Positions 8,075 to 16,057 of a stretch of 31,881 bases of DNA are shown piece by piece (the stretch's first letter is position 1; every line of letters starts with the position of its first letter). The DNA is taken from NCBI GenBank assembly GCA_023411775.1, contig JAEYOL010000144.1:1-31881 (forward strand), in the 5' to 3' direction. The notes below the pieces were generated by a model. That model was not told the DNA's origin and ran no database searches. It saw only the letters and a program-made list of their open reading frames with translations. This DNA comes from Bacteroidota bacterium. GTDB taxonomy: Bacteria; Bacteroidota; Bacteroidia; Chitinophagales; Chitinophagaceae. The position numbers and the translations under genes are program-made.

Positions 8075-9007
8075 ATGCATAAAATTGCCGTACTGTTATT
8101 CTTGTTGAGCGCTTTGAGTGTCTCGTCGCAGGATACGGTTAGTACCTCGTCCGATTCATCGCCTGAGCCTGACTATATCTGGATTTTTTCATCACCACGA
8201 CTGATCAACGCTAATACGGTAGAACTTGTTCCGCGGGGAATATTGGAATTTAAAGTCACGCACAACTTCGGTGACATCGCAGGTGACCAGGGGGGTATAA
8301 AAAATTTCTTCGGTCTGGACGGTGCTACTGATATTCGCATCGGGTTTCAATATGGGTTGAGCAATAAAGTGAATCTCATCGCTGCGAGAGCAAAGGGTAT
8401 GAACCTTGTTCGCCAACTTTATGAACTAGGCATCAAATATCGCTTCTTACAACAAGCCAATGGTAGTGGTCATCCGATTTCGGCGGCATTATTTGCAAAT
8501 GCAGTCGTATCGACTGTAACAGCCAATGCAAACCCTGACCGGGAGAATTCATTCGATAACTTTTCCGACCGGTTGAGTCAGACAGTTCAGCTAATGGTTG
8601 GCCGCAAATTCGGGAACATCAGTATTCAATTAAATCCGACACTTGTTCACACGAATTATGTGGTGCCGGGAGATGAGAAAACCTTGTTCGCTCTGGGTGG
8701 CGCATTGCGTATACCTGTAAAAGGCAGGTTTAGCCTGCTGGCGGACTATTTCCATACATTTCGAAGTCAAAGCAGTATTGAGATGTTTAAGCTGCAGGAC
8801 ATCAGGTTTTATGATGCTTTGGGTGTGGGAGTAGAGTTTTTAACTGAGGGGCATGTTTTCCATCTGAATTTTACCAATGCAACCGAGATACTGGAGAACC
8901 GTTTTATACCGCGCACCGTCACATCATGGGGTAAGGGTCAATACCGCTGGGGTTTCACTGTTTCGAGGGATTTCGATATGATCAGGAAAAAAAGGAATCG
9001 AAAATAG
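8075..9007 (+). CDS. DUF5777-like outer-membrane beta-barrel protein
   Basis: 310 residues with a signal peptide (MHKIAVLLFLLSALSVSSQ). The segment from about 40 (SSPRLINANTVELVPRGILE, then FKVTHNFGDI and IRIGFQYGLSNKVNLIAAR) matches the pattern I know for DUF5777 barrels: alternating polar and hydrophobic residues, aromatic ends and Gly turns. It probably sits in the outer membrane; no function is established for the family. It follows the peroxiredoxin by 64 bases and is closed by a strong terminator, so it is the last gene of the group. Confidence 0.75.
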   Translation: MHKIAVLLFLLSALSVSSQDTVSTSSDSSPEPDYIWIFSSPRLINANTVELVPRGILEFKVTHNFGDIAGDQGGIKNFFGLDGATDIRIGFQYGLSNKVNLIAARAKGMNLVRQLYELGIKYRFLQQANGSGHPISAALFANAVVSTVTANANPDRENSFDNFSDRLSQTVQLMVGRKFGNISIQLNPTLVHTNYVVPGDEKTLFALGGALRIPVKGRFSLLADYFHTFRSQSSIEMFKLQDIRFYDALGVGVEFLTEGHVFHLNFTNATEILENRFIPRTVTSWGKGQYRWGFTVSRDFDMIRKKRNRK

Positions 9008-9034
9008 CTTTCACAGCATGAACAGTTGGTTTAA

Positions 9035-9068
9035 AAAGGGTTCTTGAGAATACAGGAACCCTTTCTTT
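9035..9068. terminator. Intrinsic terminator, usable in both directions
   Basis: AAAGGGTTC and GAACCCTTT form a perfect nine-pair stem around a 12-base loop. It is followed by CTTT on the plus strand and by a TTTTT run on the minus strand. It ends the plus-strand group of M23, peroxiredoxin and DUF5777 genes. Confidence 0.8.
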
Positions 9069-9489
9069 GTGAATTGGACATTGATGGCCGGATTAAAAAC
9101 TGTTGATCGTTGTGCAGCATTTAAATCGGAGAATCAATAACAGAATTGATGGGTGGGTAGTGATAGTTGCTTGTGCGGTTGAACTCGCTTTGAGTTCGAT
9201 GATGCTTTACCTGAAGATTTGCTGCGAGATCGAAATTTGCTGCCCTTCGCCCTTCGAGACCCCTGGCGGGATCCTCCCTCCCCCGCCACCACCTCCGTTT
9301 TGCATAGGGGCAGGGTTTCAGACAATATCATACCTGATCGGTATTTCCAATCCCTGCTTCTCACCAAATCCCATCATGACTTTACCGAAACTGGCATGCA
9401 TTGCCCGGATCAATCATATTCAAATATCAATTAGCCAGGCATCAATACCATGTGAAAAAAACCGGAGAAAACGGGAAAATATGGAGCCG
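9069..9489. other. Gap of about 420 bases with no convincing gene
   Basis: No ORF here has a recognisable protein. Visible structure: a GAACTC-GCTTT-GAGTTC hairpin at 9181-9197, a nine-base direct repeat (GCAGCAAAT on the minus strand, twice, about 20 bases apart), and a C-rich stretch at 9261-9300. On the minus strand 9207-9305 could encode a 32-residue glycine-rich peptide beginning MQNGGGGGGGRIPPG, but nothing supports its expression. Confidence 0.4.
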
Positions 9490-10824
9490 CTATTTTTTCA
9501 TTAAGAAAGGTTTATATCCCACCGTAAACAACACCCCCGCATTATTCAACTTGACCTTTCCAACTCCGATACCGCTGACCGGGAATTTAATATAAGGCTC
9601 TGCCAGAAGAGTCAGTTGATTGCTGAGATGATACCGGTAACCACCAGACACCCCAACGACAGAAAACAAGTGCGAATTTTCATTTTTGTATGTGCGATCA
9701 TAATACTGCGATTGGCCCCAGTTATTGCTATAGTAATAGCCATAGGTCTCCCGCTTCATAATATATGAGGAGACACTACCCGCTAAAAACCAGTTATGTT
9801 TTTTGACCTGGTTGAAATGATAAACCAGTGACAGGGGGATCTCATAGACAAAACAGTCTGCTTCTACTTTCTCAAGGTTGTTGATAGGGTATGGCATTTT
9901 GTAGCTGGCAGGATCAGCATTGTATTTTTTATCCCCTGCGTAAAAACCTGTCCGTACCACAAGGTTTTTATCAAGGGCATAAGCAAGACCAACACCATAT
10001 TGTAATTGCATGCGACCCAGCCTGTTGACGCTCACTGCGCTGATATCAGGACCAACAGAAAAATTAACACTGAATTTTTCACCAAATGCGCTCGCCGATT
10101 TCTTTAATGGTGATATATTTTCGGTAATTGCGGCGGAATCGCTGGGGTCTGGCTGTTCGTTGTTTATTAGGTCGCTGCTATTTTCAACAACTTTTTCTGT
10201 TGACTTATCTGAATTATCGTCGTTTATTTTTTGGTTAAGATCACTGGTAATAGAAGAGGGATCAGGTGTGGGATTTGGTTTTTGACCAGGCGAATGAACA
10301 GGAGTTTCGGTATTAATTGGATTGTCGCTCGCAACGGGTTGTTTAAATGCTAAAGAGCTATAATCAGCTTTTGCTTCAACTGGTTTCTTTACATTTTTAT
10401 AATATACCACTGGCCTGGTTTCGATTACTGGGTTCAGTTCAGACTGGTATTGCTTTTCTAACTGTTCTGGCAGGTCGACTCCATCTACTTCTTTTGCTGT
10501 ACCCGGGGAGGCAGGAGTAGAGCTGACTTCTTTTGTAGCATGCGGTGTTGGTGAAGAGTTTTTGGTATCGGTATTTAGTGTAGTGGGTATATTGCCTGGT
10601 TGCGCCTTCCTCGAAATAACAACGTAGGTGGCGATACCGAGACCAAATAAAATAGGGAACAGCAGGAAAATAAATCTTCTTCTTTTCTTCTCCTGTGGCA
10701 GATGTTTATCCAACAGCGCTTTCATCTCGTCCCATGCTTTTTCGGGATGAGTGTAGTCGCGGTTTTCGCCTTCCATCATTTTCTTATTTAACTCATCAAA
10801 CCACATTTTTTCGCAGTATTTCAT
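9490..10824 (-). CDS. Sigma-linked membrane protein with C-terminal beta-barrel
   Basis: 444 residues in three parts. Residues 1-47 are charged and probably cytoplasmic (KAWDEMKALLDKHL). Residues 51-71 are a clear membrane helix after a KKRRR stop. Residues 76-245 are low in hydrophobics and rich in Pro, Ser, Thr and Asn, like a periplasmic linker. Residues 248-444 show beta-barrel strands with Tyr/Phe ends (LQYGVGLAYALDKNLVVRTG, SLVYHFNQ, GVSGGYRYHL) and finish LFTVGYKPFLMKK, resembling small outer-membrane barrels. The gene overlaps the ECF sigma gene by 29 bases (11 if the second ATG, Met7, is used), so translation is coupled. By position it may control that sigma factor, but no ZAS or FecR motif was seen. 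Confidence 0.75.
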   Translation of the reverse strand: MKYCEKMWFDELNKKMMEGENRDYTHPEKAWDEMKALLDKHLPQEKKRRRFIFLLFPILFGLGIATYVVISRKAQPGNIPTTLNTDTKNSSPTPHATKEVSSTPASPGTAKEVDGVDLPEQLEKQYQSELNPVIETRPVVYYKNVKKPVEAKADYSSLAFKQPVASDNPINTETPVHSPGQKPNPTPDPSSITSDLNQKINDDNSDKSTEKVVENSSDLINNEQPDPSDSAAITENISPLKKSASAFGEKFSVNFSVGPDISAVSVNRLGRMQLQYGVGLAYALDKNLVVRTGFYAGDKKYNADPASYKMPYPINNLEKVEADCFVYEIPLSLVYHFNQVKKHNWFLAGSVSSYIMKRETYGYYYSNNWGQSQYYDRTYKNENSHLFSVVGVSGGYRYHLSNQLTLLAEPYIKFPVSGIGVGKVKLNNAGVLFTVGYKPFLMKK

Positions 10825-11377
10825 TTTGTCTGAACAATATTTTCTGCAATTGCTTCCTGGCTTTTGCCAGGTTGGATTTGGACGTGCCTACCGAGATACC
10901 CAGTTCTTTTGCGATCTCTTCATGGCTAAAGCCTTCAATGATAAAGAGGTTCAACACCGTACGGTACCCGGGTGTCAGGAATTTAATTGCATTCAATATT
11001 TCATCGTATGATATTTTCGAAATTGAATCTTCTTCGGGATCGGGGAGATGCATATACGTTTCATTCAGCTCCTTCGCCATGCTATGCTTATGGTTTTTCC
11101 GGAAATGATCGATGGCCGTATAGATCATGATCTTTCGAAGCCATCCTTTAAAGGAGCTGACTGTGTCGGTATAAGCTGGTTTGAAACGGTAGATTTCGAC
11201 AAAGACTTTCAGGAAGCCGTCATTGAGGATTTCGTTGGCATCTTCTTCGTGGGCGGTATATCGGTGGCAGATAGACATGGCATATCCATAGAAAGAGCTA
11301 TATAACTTTTTCTGGCTCTCCCTATCGTTCAGGGCACATCCCCTGATATGTTTTTCCAATTCCTGCTCCGACAGCAA
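10796..11377 (-). CDS. ECF RNA polymerase sigma factor
   Basis: 193 residues. Region 2 spans about 22-92: DANEILNDGFLKVFVEIYRF is the core-binding helix and SFKGWLRKIMIYTAIDHFRK the -10 recognition part. Region 4 spans about 125-180, with a helix-turn-helix in SHEEIAKELGISVGTSKSNL. No region 1 or 3, so it is ECF type. The only start consistent with the upstream stop is TTG at 11377. It overlaps the downstream membrane/barrel gene, the usual layout for a sigma factor and its regulator. Target promoters cannot be predicted; no clear TAnnTTTG box is visible upstream, which would fit self-regulation. Confidence 0.94.
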   Translation of the reverse strand: MLSEQELEKHIRGCALNDRESQKKLYSSFYGYAMSICHRYTAHEEDANEILNDGFLKVFVEIYRFKPAYTDTVSSFKGWLRKIMIYTAIDHFRKNHKHSMAKELNETYMHLPDPEEDSISKISYDEILNAIKFLTPGYRTVLNLFIIEGFSHEEIAKELGISVGTSKSNLAKARKQLQKILFRQNEILRKNVV

Positions 11378-11439
11378 ATCCGGTTGGTTTAATTATTAAT
11401 CGTAAAACCAGGTGGAGAAAGTTGCCTTTATAAGTTACA

Positions 11440-12252
11440 TTATTTTTCTGTGGGAAGGATCCATTCTACTTCGCCCAGGTCCAGGCTTTCTTCTATTCCA
11501 TGTTCAATAACCAGGCGGCCATTGGGTAAAACAGATTTTATTAAGGCGTCAAATACTCGACTGCCCTTTTTCATCTTTACGATTTGACCGCGTTTGTAAA
11601 GCTTAGATAAGTATTCATCGTATATACCCGCAAAACCCTTAGAAACCAGTTGATTAAAATAAATATCAACCCATTGACAAAGCTCCCGGGCCAGGCTGGC
11701 CGGGTCAAAATTCTTCGAGGTAATTTGTTTAAGTGAAACCGCGTTTTTAAGGTCTGAGGGAAAATATTCCTGGTTCAGGTTAATGCCAATTCCGACGATG
11801 GCCCACTGCCATTCACCGTAGGCAGAGTCGCTGTTTGTGGACCCGGCCTGTGCGGTTTTTGCCCCGATTATATTTTCAATCAAAATTCCACCTGCCTTTC
11901 TGTCGCGCCAATACAGGTCATTAGGCCATTTTATCGTCACTTCATCGCCTGCATATTCACGCAATAGAGCAACTCCGGCCAGGCCGATGCAGGCACTTAG
12001 CTGAAACTGCTGGCCAATGGCCAGGGGGCGGGGATCCACCACCACACTCAATATCAGGCTGGAGCCAGGAGAGGTGGTCCAGGATTTCCCACGCTGACCC
12101 TTCCCTGCAAGCTGTTCATGCGCAAAAAACGCAGCACCATGTTGTGCCAAACCAGCACGTACCGCCGTCAGGGCATAATTGTTGGTACTGTCAACGGAAA
12201 GGAGCTCAATAAAAGGCCTTCCAATGCGTGTGTCTGAGGAGGGTTCTGGCAA
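11440..12252 (-). CDS. birA: Biotin--[acetyl-CoA-carboxylase] ligase, no DNA-binding domain
   Basis: Attaches biotin to the carrier protein of biotin-dependent carboxylases through biotinyl-AMP. All ligase motifs are present: GKGQRGKSW at 50-58 (biotinyl-AMP loop), KWPND at 108-112, KAGGILIE at 119-126 and GIGINLN at 154-160. The helix-turn-helix found in E. coli BirA is absent, so it is a group I enzyme and not a repressor. A region around 131-145 (AKTAQAGSTNSDSAYG) is a polar insertion. The start is TTG at 12252; there is no suitable ATG nearby. It is divergent from rsfS across a 128-base gap. Confidence 0.95.
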   Translation of the reverse strand: MPEPSSDTRIGRPFIELLSVDSTNNYALTAVRAGLAQHGAAFFAHEQLAGKGQRGKSWTTSPGSSLILSVVVDPRPLAIGQQFQLSACIGLAGVALLREYAGDEVTIKWPNDLYWRDRKAGGILIENIIGAKTAQAGSTNSDSAYGEWQWAIVGIGINLNQEYFPSDLKNAVSLKQITSKNFDPASLARELCQWVDIYFNQLVSKGFAGIYDEYLSKLYKRGQIVKMKKGSRVFDALIKSVLPNGRLVIEHGIEESLDLGEVEWILPTEK

Positions 12253-12260
12253 TTAATTGC

Positions 12261-12278
12261 TATTTTTGGGCAAAGTAA
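12261..12278. promoter_or_regulatory. Overlapping divergent -7 boxes between birA and rsfS
   Basis: The plus strand reads TATTTTTG at 12261-12268, a full match to TAnnTTTG pointing to rsfS. The minus strand reads TTACTTTG at 12271-12278, one mismatch from the same consensus, pointing to birA 19 bases before its start. The two boxes lie back to back with two bases between them, so use of one should hinder the other. Confidence 0.4.
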
Positions 12279-12380
12279 ATATGTTTTAGGCTAAGGATGA
12301 ATTGTTTAGAATAAATTCTGCTTGTTACAACCTTATCCTGGCCTACACATGATATGATAAACTAAAAAAAGAATTCATTA

Positions 12381-12782
12381 TTGGAACAACTTGCTGTTTT
12401 ATCTACGCGTAAAGTAAAAAGTGCATCCCGGTTAACGCAACGTTCAAAGATTATCAAAACAATTATTGCAGCTATCCAGGAAAAAAAGGGGGAGAATGTG
12501 ATCTGCCTCGACCTGCGTAAGATCAACGAAGCCGTCGCTGATTTTTTTATCATATGTGAAGCCGGTAACCAGCCACAGATCAAAGCCATCGCCGACAATG
12601 TGGAAGAAAAAGTGAAGAAAATCTGCCACGAAGACCCATATCACCATGAAGGTTATAAAGCCTTACAGTGGGTATTGGTGGATTATGTGAATGTGGTGGT
12701 ACATGTTATGTTGGCGGAGACCCGTAAATTCTACAAACTTGAAGAAATGTGGAGCGACGCTTCGGTGTTGAAATACGATTAA
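12381..12782 (+). CDS. rsfS: Ribosome silencing factor RsfS
   Basis: 133 residues of the RsfS/Iojap family. It binds ribosomal protein uL14 on the large subunit and blocks joining of the subunits when nutrients are short. Family features are the central DLRKINEAVADFFIICEAGN (usually SxxxDYFVIATG), ALQWVLVDYVNVVVHVM, and REFYxLExLW-like ending (RKFYKLEEMWSDA). A TAA stop at 12363 limits the N-terminus, and TTG at 12381 is the only start giving the full domain. ftsH follows after 69 bases, a neighbour pairing I recall from other Bacteroidota. Confidence 0.95.
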   Translation: MEQLAVLSTRKVKSASRLTQRSKIIKTIIAAIQEKKGENVICLDLRKINEAVADFFIICEAGNQPQIKAIADNVEEKVKKICHEDPYHHEGYKALQWVLVDYVNVVVHVMLAETRKFYKLEEMWSDASVLKYD

Positions 12783-12851
12783 TGTTAAATGTTAAAGAGA
12801 TCGAACTTTTTCTAATAAAAATTATTAATTAGCAGGAATACAGACATAATT

Positions 12852-14927
12852 ATGCCGCAGGAACCATCCTATAATAAAAACGAAAAGAGCCCGAATCCCC
12901 GATTTGGCAACCGCCCACCCGGGGAAGACGGTCAACCTCCCCGAAAAGGCCCGAAATTCAGTATATATTGGATTTACGCCATCATTTTCGCCGTGCTGAT
13001 CGGTTTTCAGCTTTTCGGACCATTTTCATCCAATACAACACAGGTAGACCAATCCTATTTCCAGGAAATGCTGAAGGCTGGTGATGTAGAGAAATACGTG
13101 GTTGTATCCAACCGCAACCTGGTAAAGATTTATATCAAAAAAGGATCCTTAACAAAATATGCCGACAAGCTCGAAAAGGGTGTGGTGAAAGCCAACCCCG
13201 AAGGGCCGCACATGAGTTTCAAGATCGTTTCCGGTGACTCCTTCAAGGATGATATGCGGAAATTTCTTGCCGATAATAACATCACAAAAGATGTCGGCAC
13301 TGTTGAAACAGAAAGTGACTGGTTTAGCAAATCCCTTTCATTTTTACTGCCGATCCTGCTTTTTGTTGGACTTTGGATCCTGCTGATGCGTAAAATGGGT
13401 GGCGGTGCCGGTGGTGGCGCCGGCCCTGGTGGCATCTTTAATATCGGAAAATCAAAAGCGACTTTATTTGATAAAGGAACAAAGGTCAATATCACATTCG
13501 CGGATGTAGCCGGTCTCGATGAGGCTAAAGTGGAAGTGATGGAGATCGTTGATTTTCTTAAAAGTCCAAAAAAATATACAGCCCTCGGAGGTAAAATTCC
13601 AAAGGGTGCATTGCTGGTAGGCCCTCCGGGTACTGGTAAGACACTGCTGGCAAAAGCGATGGCAGGCGAAGCGCAGGTGCCCTTTTTTAGCCTCAGCGGT
13701 TCCGATTTTGTTGAAATGTTTGTAGGTGTAGGCGCAAGCCGTGTTCGTGACTTGTTTAAACAGGCGAGGGAAAAAGCACCCTGTATCATTTTTATCGATG
13801 AGATCGATGCTATCGGCCGTGCCAGGGGAAAGAATGTGATGATGAGTAATGACGAGCGTGAAAGCACCCTCAACCAGTTACTAGTGGAAATGGATGGTTT
13901 CGGAACTGATGCGGGTATCATCGTGCTGGCGGCGACCAACCGCCCTGATGTGCTGGATACCGCCCTGCTTCGCCCGGGTCGTTTCGACAGGCAGATATCG
14001 ATCGACAAACCAGATGTAAAAGGCCGCGAGGCGATCTTTAAAGTGCATCTGAAACCTATCAAGATCTCAGAGAAACTGGACGTACATAAACTGGCAGAAC
14101 AAACACCTGGATTTGCCGGCGCTGATATTGCCAACGTTTGTAATGAAGCCGCATTGATCGCTGCACGTAAAGGAAAAGAAGCGGTAGACATGCAGGACTT
14201 CCAGGATGCGGTTGACCGGGTGATTGGTGGTCTGGAAAAGAAAAATAAGATCATTTCTCCCGAAGAGAAAAAGATCATCGCCTATCACGAAGCCGGTCAC
14301 GCGATCTGCGGATGGTATCTTGAACATGCTTATCCGCTGTTGAAAGTTACTATAGTACCTCGTGGCACCGCGGCCCTGGGTTATGCGCAGTATACACCGA
14401 AAGAACAGTACCTATATAATACCGACCAGCTCAAAGACCAGATCTGTATGACACTGGGTGGAAGAGCAAGTGAGGATATATTCTTTGGAAAGATCTCCAC
14501 AGGTGCTCAAAATGACCTGCAGCAGATCACCCGTACAGCTTATGCTATGGTTACGGTGTACGGCATGAACGATAAGGTCGGTAATGTAAGCTTTTACGAT
14601 CCTCAACAAGAGACTTCCTTTACAAAACCTTACTCAGAAGAGACATCCAAATTGATTGATGAAGAAGTCAGAAGCCTGATCGAGACCTCGTATGAAAGGA
14701 CAAAGAACCTGTTGATGGAGAAACGCGAGCAGGTGAGGATTCTTGCTGAAGCGCTCCTGGATAAAGAGGTATTGTTCCAAAGCGATGTAGAAAGCCTGAT
14801 TGGCAAGCGGCCATTTGAAGAGAAAAAACCTTTGGTCGATGATGAGGTGATCCCCGCGGAACAGGGTGAGATCTCGGCAGGTGTGCCGCCCTATGATAGC
14901 GACGTGACGAAGAAAGCCCTGCCTTAA
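12852..14927 (+). CDS. ftsH: ATP-dependent zinc metalloprotease FtsH
   Basis: 691 residues, usual length. A membrane hexamer that extracts and degrades membrane and short-lived soluble proteins. Two membrane helices (about 36-53 and 160-177) flank a periplasmic domain; the N-terminus before them is an unusually proline- and glycine-rich cytoplasmic tail of about 35 residues. After a Gly-rich linker (GGGAGGGAGPGG) comes the AAA domain: Walker A GPPGTGKT at 257-264, Walker B IIFIDEIDAIG, and the second region of homology ATNRPDVLD...RPGRFDR. The zinc site HEAGH is at 479-483. In E. coli FtsH sets lipid A levels through LpxC; here lpxH lies three genes downstream. Confidence 0.98.
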   Translation: MPQEPSYNKNEKSPNPRFGNRPPGEDGQPPRKGPKFSIYWIYAIIFAVLIGFQLFGPFSSNTTQVDQSYFQEMLKAGDVEKYVVVSNRNLVKIYIKKGSLTKYADKLEKGVVKANPEGPHMSFKIVSGDSFKDDMRKFLADNNITKDVGTVETESDWFSKSLSFLLPILLFVGLWILLMRKMGGGAGGGAGPGGIFNIGKSKATLFDKGTKVNITFADVAGLDEAKVEVMEIVDFLKSPKKYTALGGKIPKGALLVGPPGTGKTLLAKAMAGEAQVPFFSLSGSDFVEMFVGVGASRVRDLFKQAREKAPCIIFIDEIDAIGRARGKNVMMSNDERESTLNQLLVEMDGFGTDAGIIVLAATNRPDVLDTALLRPGRFDRQISIDKPDVKGREAIFKVHLKPIKISEKLDVHKLAEQTPGFAGADIANVCNEAALIAARKGKEAVDMQDFQDAVDRVIGGLEKKNKIISPEEKKIIAYHEAGHAICGWYLEHAYPLLKVTIVPRGTAALGYAQYTPKEQYLYNTDQLKDQICMTLGGRASEDIFFGKISTGAQNDLQQITRTAYAMVTVYGMNDKVGNVSFYDPQQETSFTKPYSEETSKLIDEEVRSLIETSYERTKNLLMEKREQVRILAEALLDKEVLFQSDVESLIGKRPFEEKKPLVDDEVIPAEQGEISAGVPPYDSDVTKKALP

Positions 14928-14968
14928 AGGGTTTAATATGTCAATAGATTTAATACAGTTGTGAACTT

Positions 14969-15604
14969 ATGAATGTTTCACCTGCAAAAGAAAATATACT
15001 GAAGAGAATTAGAAAGGCGTTGAGTCACTCAACGCCTCTTCCTTTTCCTAAAAGCGAGGGAAACGATTCAGTATTCCAGCCTGAGCAGCAGGAAAAGGAA
15101 ATTGAATTCGCGGAACAGTTTACCAAGCTGCAGGGACGTTTTATTTTTTGCATCAACCAGCAGGAGCTAGCGTTCCAGCTTAGCAGCCTGGTCAAGAAAA
15201 TGGATTGGCAAAAAGTGTTTTGTGTGGAAGATGAACTGATAAAAACCGCAGGTTCGCAGTTGGCCGACCGGATCGTGAAGAAGGGACTGGCCGATTGCGA
15301 TGTTTCGATCACGGGATGCGAATGCCTGGTGGCCCGTACCGGTTCGATCGTTATGAGTGCAGCGCAGAAAAGTGGCCGCAATACCAGCGTCTACGCGCCT
15401 ATTCATATTTGTATCGCTTATTCCAACCAGTTGGTTTATGATATCAAAGATGCGTTGCAGCTTGTAAAGGATAAATATCATCCGGCACTTCCTTCACTGA
15501 TCACCTTTGCTACAGGGCCCAGCCGAACCGCCGACATTGAAAAAACTCTGGTTGTAGGCGTGCATGGACCCAGGGAAGTTTATTTATTCCTGGTGGAGTC
15601 CTGA
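14969..15604 (+). CDS. LUD-domain protein (LutC/YkgG-like), solitary
   Basis: 211 residues. The C-terminal half carries the LUD family signature: CLVARTGSIVMSA at about 118-130 and FATGPSRTADIEKTLVVGVHGPRE at about 180-203. In lactate utilisation operons LutC works with the iron-sulphur proteins LutA and LutB, but neither is in the window. The N-terminus (KENILKRIRKALSHSTPLPF) is the usual LutC opening helix, which supports ATG 14969. It is 41 bases after ftsH and in the same run. Its first codons contain a perfect inverted repeat (15015-15037). Cytoplasmic; the role outside lactate oxidation is not known. Confidence 0.9.
   Translation: MNVSPAKENILKRIRKALSHSTPLPFPKSEGNDSVFQPEQQEKEIEFAEQFTKLQGRFIFCINQQELAFQLSSLVKKMDWQKVFCVEDELIKTAGSQLADRIVKKGLADCDVSITGCECLVARTGSIVMSAAQKSGRNTSVYAPIHICIAYSNQLVYDIKDALQLVKDKYHPALPSLITFATGPSRTADIEKTLVVGVHGPREVYLFLVES
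15015..15037 (+). repeat. Perfect 11-bp inverted repeat inside the LUD gene
   Basis: AGGCGTTGAGT, one base, ACTCAACGCCT, then the pyrimidine run CTTCCTTTTCC. In RNA this would be a very stable hairpin followed by a U/C-rich tail, the outline of an intrinsic terminator, 46 bases into the coding region. The codons it occupies (KALSHSTP) belong to the normal LutC N-terminus, so it is not an untranslated gap. Confidence 0.75.
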
Positions 15605-15634
15605 TTATTTTGCCAACCGTTGTATTTTTAGCAT

Positions 15635-16057
15635 ATGACAAATCATGCCTCGTACTATCTATTCGTCTATGGAACACTTCGCAGCGGATTTCATAACCCC
15701 GCATACGAATATATCAGCCGCTATTTCGATTTTTTTGGAAACGCAAAAGTAAAAGGCCGTTTATACGATCTTGGCGAATATCCCGCGGCCACTCCTACCC
15801 AGGATGATGCATTTATAACAGGTGAATTATACATCATAAAAAATGAAAGGGAGTTTTCCTGGGCTATCGGTCAGCTCGACGATTATGAGGGCGTAGTAGT
15901 GGAATCGGGCGAACAGCGCTTATACCGCCGCGAAATTGCCGATGTATTTATTAACGATGCCATCGTTCCCGCATGGGTTTACTGGTACAATGGTGATCTC
16001 AGCGGCAAACCTTTTATCAGTTCGGGAGATATAATGGATTATCTAAAGAAAAAATGA
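15635..16057 (+). CDS. Gamma-glutamylcyclotransferase-like (AIG2/GGCT) protein
   Basis: 140 residues. The substrate-binding loop VYGTLRSG is at 11-18 and the likely catalytic glutamate is Glu85 in LDDYEGV. Members release 5-oxoproline from gamma-glutamyl peptides or amines; the true substrate is rarely known for bacterial ones. TATTTTTA eight bases before the ATG resembles the -7 box with its last base changed. The stop codon overlaps the lpxH start (ATGA), so translation of the two is coupled. Confidence 0.9.
   Translation: MTNHASYYLFVYGTLRSGFHNPAYEYISRYFDFFGNAKVKGRLYDLGEYPAATPTQDDAFITGELYIIKNEREFSWAIGQLDDYEGVVVESGEQRLYRREIADVFINDAIVPAWVYWYNGDLSGKPFISSGDIMDYLKKK

Noticed and set aside
9103..9504. 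133-residue plus-strand ORF in the gap before the barrel gene
   Set aside because: It needs a TTG start right after a terminator, runs into the end of the opposing gene, and shows no signal peptide, domain or codon pattern of its neighbours.
13130..14278. 382-residue minus-strand ORF opposite ftsH
   Set aside because: Ser/Arg/Pro-rich translation typical of the complement of a real gene; ftsH is certain in this place.
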